A stretch of 64,000 nt of DNA, taken from Streptomyces sp. DH41. Lineage in GTDB: Bacteria; Actinomycetota; Actinomycetes; Streptomycetales; Streptomycetaceae. Below, one piece after another: positions 59,376 through 64,000 of this stretch. The DNA lies in contig NZ_JARVKY010000016.1 in the NCBI RefSeq assembly GCF_029813785.1, positions 1 through 64,000 on the forward strand. The letters are read 5' to 3'. A program made the position numbers and the translations under genes. Every line of letters begins with the position of its first letter. The stretch's first letter is position 1. The notes under the pieces are model-generated. The model did not search any database. It was not told where the DNA came from and saw only the letters and a program-made list of their open reading frames with translations.

Positions 59376-59424
59376 GGGCCTCGGGAGTCCTGGGAATCCG
59401 GTCGGGGCGGGGGCCCGACGGGCG

Positions 59425-59850
59425 TCAGACCTCGACCAGCACCGTGAACGGGCCGTCGTTCGTCAGCGACACCCGCATCCGCGCGCCGAAGCGGCCCGTC
59501 GCCACGGTCGCGCCCAGCGCGCGCAGCTGGGCGACGACCTCGTCGACGAGCGGCTCGGCGACGTCGCCGGGCGCCGCGGCGTTCCAGGTGGGGCGACGGC
59601 CCTTGCGGGCATCGCCGTAAAGAGTGAACTGGCTGATCACCAGAAGCGGTGCGCCGGTGTCGCTGCACGACTTCTCGTCGTGCAGCACCCGCACCGACCA
59701 GAGCTTGCGGGCCAGCTGCGCCGCCTTCTCCCTGGTGTCGTCGTGGGTGACGCCGACCAGGACGCACAGGCCCTCGCCGTCGATCGCTCCCACGGTCTCG
59801 CCGTTCACGACGACGTCCGCGCCGTCCACCCTCTGTACCACCGCACGCAT
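59425..59850 (-). CDS. dtd: D-aminoacyl-tRNA deacylase
   Basis: A 141-residue protein with the two active-site motifs of [21 protein letters not shown] (S-Q-F-T) and [16 protein letters not shown] (N-x-G-P-x-T). It removes D-amino acids and Gly mischarged on tRNA. ATG start with no strong ribosome binding site seen (GGCGGG). Convergent with ygfZ; 49 bp between, without a clear hairpin. Confidence 0.94.
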   Translation of the reverse strand: MRAVVQRVDGADVVVNGETVGAIDGEGLCVLVGVTHDDTREKAAQLARKLWSVRVLHDEKSCSDTGAPLLVISQFTLYGDARKGRRPTWNAAAPGDVAEPLVDEVVAQLRALGATVATGRFGARMRVSLTNDGPFTVLVEV

Positions 59851-60435
59851 CCCGCCATGATGCCGTGCGCCCCCAGGGTGTCGGCACGCGGGCCCGTACG
59901 GGGTTCCCTTCGCTCCCTAACCGTTCCTGCGACGCCTTCGTGAGCGCACCCGCCCACCGGGCCGACGACTGCGGGGTCAGCTCCCGCTTACGCACCGCCC
60001 ACGCCCCGGCGTCATGCTCCAGGCCGTCACGACAACGCGCCTTGAGGTGAGCTGCCCCAGCCGGGTCCGGACCGCTACCCCCGACGGGCCCAGCGCGACA
60101 AACGGCGCCATAAGCTGCCGCAGACCACCCATCCCCACACCCCCTGACAAGCCCCCCGGGAACCCGCTCACCCCACCCAACGAGCACGCCCGTCAAAAGG
60201 TCACGCATTCGACAAACGGACTCCCGTTCCCTCCTCGGTACAGCACAGACCATGCCGCATCCCCCTGGCCGCACCCCCGCACACGCCAGAACACACTCAT
60301 GCCCCCTCAAGAGCCAGCAGTTCCATACCCCCCATCTGGGGCCGATCAGGGCTGATCATGGGCACTCGGTCACATAGCGGCCACCTGGGGTGGCACGATG
60401 CTCTCAGAAGCCGGTCGAGGGGACGGTTGAGGCAT
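59851..60435. other. Intergenic region, no convincing gene
   Basis: 585 bp between dtd (-) and rsiG (+). Open frames here have mixed codon bias, no start site and no recognisable domain. The last 100 bp probably hold the rsiG promoter; GATCAGGGCTGATC near 60345 and GCCACC-TGG-GGTGGC near 60380 are short inverted repeats. A decayed gene between 59880 and 60300 cannot be excluded. Confidence 0.7.
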
Positions 60436-61056
60436 ATGAGCACATCAAGTACGGGGCAGCCGCTTGGGACTGTCGCGTTGACATATCCGGGGGGCCTGGA
60501 GGCGCCCCGGCCACCCGTGCAGCGCACGGACAGCCCGGAACTGCCCGCGGAGCCGCCGGGGCACGCACAGACCGGGCTGAGCCTGCCGGAGCTGCGCACC
60601 CTGCGCCGGGACGCGCAGCGCGAGGAGGCCGACCTGAGCTATGTGCGGCGGCTGCTGCAGGGCCGTATCGACATTCTGGGTGCGGAGCTGGCACGGCGGC
60701 GGCCGACGTCCGTGGTGACCACCGCGGCGACGGGGTCCGTCGTCGAGCGGCTGTCGGAGATCCTGACCGACGCCCCGGCCCGGCAGCGTTCCTCCGCCCG
60801 CCATGTGACGCTCGGCACTCCGCGGAGCGAGGAGTGCCGACGGCTGGCGGCGGAGATGCTCGGCGAGGTGGAGCTGTCCGACCTGACGGCCCGCACCGAC
60901 GCCGAGCTGACCGCCGGAATGGGCCGGCTCGTCCGCTACGAGCAGCAGGTTTCCCGGCGGCGGCAGCGGCTCCAGCGCACCGCCGACGACTGCAGCGCGG
61001 AGATCGCACGCCGGTACCGTGAGGGGGAAGCACAAGTCGACGACCTGCTCGTGTGA
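60436..61056 (+). CDS. rsiG: Anti-sigma factor RsiG, c-di-GMP-dependent
   Basis: 206 residues from MSTSSTGQPL. Two long helices form an antiparallel coiled coil. Each carries the E-x3-S-x2-R-x3-Q-x3-D signature of RsiG: E64, S68, R71, Q75, D79 in the first and E169, S173, R176, Q180, D184 in the second. In Streptomyces an RsiG of this type binds two c-di-GMP molecules and then holds the sporulation sigma factor WhiG inactive, linking nucleotide level to spore formation. Homologues may be annotated amfC. The N-terminal 50 residues are disordered. Confidence 0.95.
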   Translation: MSTSSTGQPLGTVALTYPGGLEAPRPPVQRTDSPELPAEPPGHAQTGLSLPELRTLRRDAQREEADLSYVRRLLQGRIDILGAELARRRPTSVVTTAATGSVVERLSEILTDAPARQRSSARHVTLGTPRSEECRRLAAEMLGEVELSDLTARTDAELTAGMGRLVRYEQQVSRRRQRLQRTADDCSAEIARRYREGEAQVDDLLV

Positions 61057-61146
61057 CGCGTGGGGCGGCCGCCGGGCCGCCCTCCGGGGCCCGGCGATCC
61101 CGGGCCGTCGCCCGCGGCGGGTCACCCGTCCGGAAGGCCACCGCCG

Positions 61147-62220
61147 ATGCCCGCGCCCCAACCGTCCCAGCCCCAGCCGCCCCAGCCCCAGCCGTCCCGT
61201 TCGCAGTCGTCCCAGCCTCAGCCCCAGCCGTCCCGTTCGCAGTCGTCCGGGCCCGCGCCCACGTCGGACCTCTCGTCCGTCGTACCGCCCGTCCTCGCCG
61301 AGGTCGTCCGGTCCGGCTTCGTCGAAGGGCGGCACCGGGGCAGTCTGGTCGTGCTGGGCGCCGACGGGGCCGTGGAGCTGGCGCTGGGCGAGGTGACGGC
61401 GCCGGTCTTCCCGCGCTCCTCCAACAAGCCGATGCAGGCGGCGGGCGTTCTGCGGGCCGGTCTGGATCTCGCGGGGGAGCGGCTGGCGCTGGCCGCCGCG
61501 AGCCACTCCGGGGAGCCCTTCCACCGCGACCTGGTCCGCAAGATGCTGGATGAGTACGGCCTGGACCCGGCCCTGCTCCAGTGCCCGGCCGACCTGCCGC
61601 TGGACCCGGAGGAGCGGGACACGTACCTGGCGGCGGGCGCGGCGCCCGACCGGATCACCATGAACTGCTCCGGCAAGCACACCGCGATGCTGGCCGTCTG
61701 CGCGCAGCGGGGCTGGCCCGTGGAGAGCTACCTCGACCCCGGCCACCCGTTGCAGCGGATCATCCACAGGGTTGTGGAGGACGCGGCGGGCGAGCCGGTC
61801 GCCGCCGTCGGCACGGACGGATGCGGGGCGCCTTTGATGGCGATCAGCCTGGTCGGGCTGGCCCGCGCCTTCCGTTCCTTCGTCCACGCCGAGCCCGGCA
61901 CGGCGGAGCGCCGCGTCGCCGACGCGATGCGCGCCCACCCCGAGTACGTCGCCGGCACCCGCCGCGCGGACACCTGGCTGATGCGCGAGGTGCCCGGCAC
62001 CCTGTCCAAGATGGGCGCGGAGGCCGTCCAGGCGGTCGCCCTGCCCGACGGCCGCGCCCTGGCCTTCAAGATCGAGGACGGTGCGACGCGGGCCCTGAAC
62101 CCTGTGCTGGCCCGAGCGCTGACACTGCTGGGCGTGGAGGGGCCCGTGGTCGACCGCATCGGCCGTACGCCCCTGCTGGGCGGCGGGCGCGAGGTGGGGG
62201 AGATCCGGGCGGCCTTCTGA
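61147..62220 (+). CDS. L-asparaginase family protein (COG4448 type)
   Basis: About 357 residues from MPAPQPSQPQ, after a Pro/Gln/Ser-rich head of about 35. The core begins PPVLAEVVRSGFVEGRHRGS. FPRSSNKPMQAAGVLRAGLD and NCSGKHTAMLAVC carry the conserved S-x-x-K and NCSGKH motifs of the thermolabile type II asparaginases of this group (R. etli type). Substrate asparagine is likely. Not the ansA/ansB type. 90 bp after rsiG, so cotranscription is possible. Confidence 0.85.
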   Translation: MPAPQPSQPQPPQPQPSRSQSSQPQPQPSRSQSSGPAPTSDLSSVVPPVLAEVVRSGFVEGRHRGSLVVLGADGAVELALGEVTAPVFPRSSNKPMQAAGVLRAGLDLAGERLALAAASHSGEPFHRDLVRKMLDEYGLDPALLQCPADLPLDPEERDTYLAAGAAPDRITMNCSGKHTAMLAVCAQRGWPVESYLDPGHPLQRIIHRVVEDAAGEPVAAVGTDGCGAPLMAISLVGLARAFRSFVHAEPGTAERRVADAMRAHPEYVAGTRRADTWLMREVPGTLSKMGAEAVQAVALPDGRALAFKIEDGATRALNPVLARALTLLGVEGPVVDRIGRTPLLGGGREVGEIRAAF

Positions 62221-62406
62221 GGCGCGGGGCGGGCGGTTCCCGTGGCGGGGAGGGGCGGCGGCATCCGTGGCGCGGGGGTGGCAGCTCCCCTGGTCCCCAC
62301 GGCGCCGAGGCGGGCGGCCCCCACGGCGCCGGGCCGGCAGCCCACATGGCGCCGGCCCCGGCAAATCCGCGCGACGTCGGCCCGGTCGCCGACCTACCGT
62401 GAGCTC

Positions 62407-63699
62407 ATGACCCGCCGCACCGACATCGACGTACGTCCCATCAGCGAGGCCGAGTTCGCCGACTGGCACCGCGCCCTGAACACCGGGTTCCTGATGCCGC
62501 CCGCGGTCGGCGCGGAACAGTTGGAGGCCCGTCGACACCTCTTCGTGCCCGGCCGGTTGCTCGGCGCCTTCGACGATGAGCGGTGCGTGGCGACCTACCG
62601 CTCCTTCGCGCAGGAGATCACGGCCGTGGGCGGTGCCCAGGTGCCCGCCGACGCGGTCTCCAACGTCACCGTCACCGCGACCCACCGCCGCCGCGGCCTG
62701 CTCACCCGCATGATGGCGCAGGACCTCGCGGCGGCGAAGGAACGCGGGGATGTCGTCGCGACGCTGATCGCGGCCGAGTACCCGATCTACGGCCGGTACG
62801 GCTTCGGCCCCGCCACCACCATGACGGAGTGGACGGTCGACGTGCCGCGCGCCGGCCTCGACCGGCGCTGGGCGGCCCCGGAGGCCGGCGGCCGGATCGA
62901 CCTCGTGGACGGCGAGGACGTCCGCAAGCTCGGACCCGAGCTGCACGAGCGGCTGCGCCGGGCCCAGCCGGGCGCGGTCAGCCGGGCCGAGCTGTGGTGG
63001 CAGACCCGTACCGGGGTCCTGAGCGTGTACGACACCCCGTGGATCGAACCCTTCTACGCCGTGTACCGCACGGCGGACGGCGAGGTCGAGGGCATGGCCT
63101 CGTACCGGGCCGACGACCACTGGGGCGACGCCAAGCAGCCGCTGAACACGGCGACCGTCGACTGGCTGCTGGCCGTGACACCGGCCGCCGAGCGCGCCCT
63201 GTGGCACTACCTGTGCTCGATCGACTGGATCACGACGGTGAAGAGCGGCTGGCGGGCCCCCGACGACCTGCTCCCGCATCTCCTGCCGGACCCGCGCGCG
63301 GCCAGGATCACCACGCAGGCGGACTGGCTGTGGGTGCGGATCCTGGACGTCGTACGGGCGCTGGAGGCGCGGACGTACGAGGGGCAGGGATCGCTGGTGC
63401 TGGAGGTCGTGGACCGATGGGGGTCCCCCCGCTCGAGCGGAGCCGAGAGCGGGGGAGGACTCACCGGCGGTCGGTGGCGGCTGGAGGCGGGAGAGGACGG
63501 GGCGTCCTGCACGCCCACCACCGAGAGCGCCCACCTCGTGCTAGACGTGGCCGAGCTGGCGACGCTGTGGCTGGGCGACGAGTCGGCCGTACGGCTGGCC
63601 GCGCTCGGCCGGGTGGAGGAAGTACGAGCGGGCGCCGCCCGTGTGGCCGACGCCCTGCTGCGTACGTCCAGGCGGCCTTGGTGCCCGGACATGTTCTGA
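62407..63699 (+). CDS. Eis-like GNAT acetyltransferase
   Basis: A 430-residue Eis-family protein: a GNAT domain ([20 protein letters not shown]), a second GNAT-like domain and a C-terminal sterol-carrier-like domain. The chain ends MF, the free carboxylate that acts as general base in Eis. Such enzymes acetylate amines, including aminoglycosides in mycobacteria. The C-terminal domain contains the translated product of a palindromic repeat ([18 protein letters not shown]), see the repeat at 63416. ATG at 62407; no strong site. Confidence 0.88.
   Translation: MTRRTDIDVRPISEAEFADWHRALNTGFLMPPAVGAEQLEARRHLFVPGRLLGAFDDERCVATYRSFAQEITAVGGAQVPADAVSNVTVTATHRRRGLLTRMMAQDLAAAKERGDVVATLIAAEYPIYGRYGFGPATTMTEWTVDVPRAGLDRRWAAPEAGGRIDLVDGEDVRKLGPELHERLRRAQPGAVSRAELWWQTRTGVLSVYDTPWIEPFYAVYRTADGEVEGMASYRADDHWGDAKQPLNTATVDWLLAVTPAAERALWHYLCSIDWITTVKSGWRAPDDLLPHLLPDPRAARITTQADWLWVRILDVVRALEARTYEGQGSLVLEVVDRWGSPRSSGAESGGGLTGGRWRLEAGEDGASCTPTTESAHLVLDVAELATLWLGDESAVRLAALGRVEEVRAGAARVADALLRTSRRPWCPDMF
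63416..63461. repeat. Palindromic repeat element inside the Eis-like gene
   Basis: Its complement shares the core CTCTCGGCTCCGCTCGAGCG and C-rich arms with the intergenic element at 18291-18333. Here it is read in frame as [12 protein letters not shown], an insertion of about 15 residues in the last domain. Confidence 0.85.
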
Positions 63700-63715
63700 G
63701 GCGACTCCCTTCTGC

Positions 63716-63845
63716 CGGTGACGGGTGGGTGTGCGCATCCGTAGCGCGTGCTCTTCGGTTGTGGTTGTCGTCCCGTTGTTCAGTTGTGGTTGTGCCTGTC
63801 GTGCCTGTTGTGCCTGTCGTGCTCGTCGTGCGTGGTGCTGACTGA
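63716..63845. other. Low-complexity intergenic region
   Basis: Holds GTTGTGGTTGT and TGTCGTGCCTGT type repeats (about 63756-63835) with no gene. Confidence 0.6.
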
Positions 63846-63888
63846 CTGTCCGGGCTCCCGGCTCCCCTCCGGAAGGGGGCCCGGACAG
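63846..63888 (-). terminator. Terminator of the gene at the right edge
   Basis: CTGTCCGGGC (63846-63855) pairs perfectly with GCCCGGACAG (63879-63888), just past the stop of the minus-strand gene that ends at 63901. It supports that a real gene enters from the right. Confidence 0.85.
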
Positions 63889-63900
63889 CAGTACGTCGGT

Positions 63901-64000
63901 TCAGCCGGACCGGGCGAGCGGCATGGTGGCCCCGTCCGGCACCGTGTTGGCCAACCTCCAAGTGCTACGACCACGTTGTCCAAGTTGGCTGCCAACTTCA
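63901..64000 (-). CDS. C-terminal end of a gene continuing beyond the window
   Basis: A frame open to the right edge and ending TGA at 63901, coding for EVGSQLGQRGRST, then WRLANTVPDGATMPLARSG. A terminator lies just beyond it. The last 15 codons have strongly G/C third positions. Too short to identify; the frame choice rests on the terminator and the codon pattern. Confidence 0.5.
   Translation of the reverse strand, partial: EVGSQLGQRGRSTWRLANTVPDGATMPLARSG

Noticed and set aside
60445-63534. A 1029-codon minus-strand frame spanning rsiG, asparaginase and Eis-like genes
   Set aside because: Pro/Arg/Gly-rich antisense shadow across three well-supported plus-strand genes.
1-64000. tRNA genes
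   Set aside because: No T-loop GGTTCGA-type motif with a foldable cloverleaf was found; the search was by eye and not exhaustive.

Overview
The window is high-GC actinobacterial DNA, almost certainly a Streptomyces chromosome. The evidence is the GC-rich third codon positions, many GTG starts, ATGA/GTGA-coupled operons, and the gene set and order, which match from memory the conserved pst-ppk-glnR-nur section of Streptomyces core chromosomes. No database was searched; homology statements are family recognition from the protein sequences.

Layout. (1) 1-2,750: 3' part of a 5S rRNA with terminator (end of an rrn operon), a NarL-type two-component system and a GNAT acetyltransferase. (2) 2,830-13,260: a chromosomal type IV secretion-like locus: VirD4/TraG-like protein without a P-loop, VirB4-like ATPase, SCO6880-type protein, VirB6/TrbL-like membrane protein, VirB8-like protein, small pilin/VirB2-like protein and, beyond an XRE/DUF397/HATPase regulatory set, a VirB1-like transglycosylase-NlpC/P60 protein. 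(3) 13,500-16,000: PAP2 phosphatase, lipoprotein and two small genes. (4) 15,940-27,020: copper repressor CsoR with its operator, DUF47-Pit low-affinity phosphate uptake, the pstSCAB operon behind a four-unit PHO box array, and a NUDIX-CHAD-Ppk polyphosphate group. (5) 27,260-31,840: ECF sigma factor, membrane anti-sigma factor and an ABC exporter-like operon. (6) 32,050-42,420: mycothiol synthase, secreted 5'-nucleotidase, Imm49-like protein, repeat lipoprotein, SDR/TetR pair, a second XRE/DUF397 set with a pentapeptide-repeat protein, and a VapBC-like pair.

(7) 42,400-47,700: OmpR-type two-component system, HtrA-like protease, LacI regulator and GlnR. (8) 47,900-57,100: a sulfur-transfer neighbourhood: ThiS/MoaD-like carrier, a leader peptide with two Cys codons before a rhodanese (SseA), DUF1416 (SseC) and a DsrE-like protein. 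Within it lies a three-gene cassette of single-pass membrane proteins flanked by an intact DsrE gene on one side and a truncated, frameshifted copy on the other. (9) 57,200-64,000: a 32-residue membrane protein, nitrobindin-like protein, Nur, YgfZ-like protein, D-aminoacyl-tRNA deacylase, the c-di-GMP-dependent anti-sigma factor RsiG (both signature motifs intact), an asparaginase-family enzyme, an Eis-like acetyltransferase carrying an in-frame palindromic repeat, and the 3' end of a further gene.

Together the window joins phosphate homeostasis (Pit, Pst, Ppk/CHAD, nucleotidase), nitrogen control (GlnR), metal control (CsoR, Nur), thiol/sulfur metabolism (MshD, SseA, SseC, DsrE) and development (RsiG). 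The least explained parts are the three-gene cassette between DsrE copies, the P-loop-less coupling-like protein of the secretion locus, and several small or repeat-bearing proteins.
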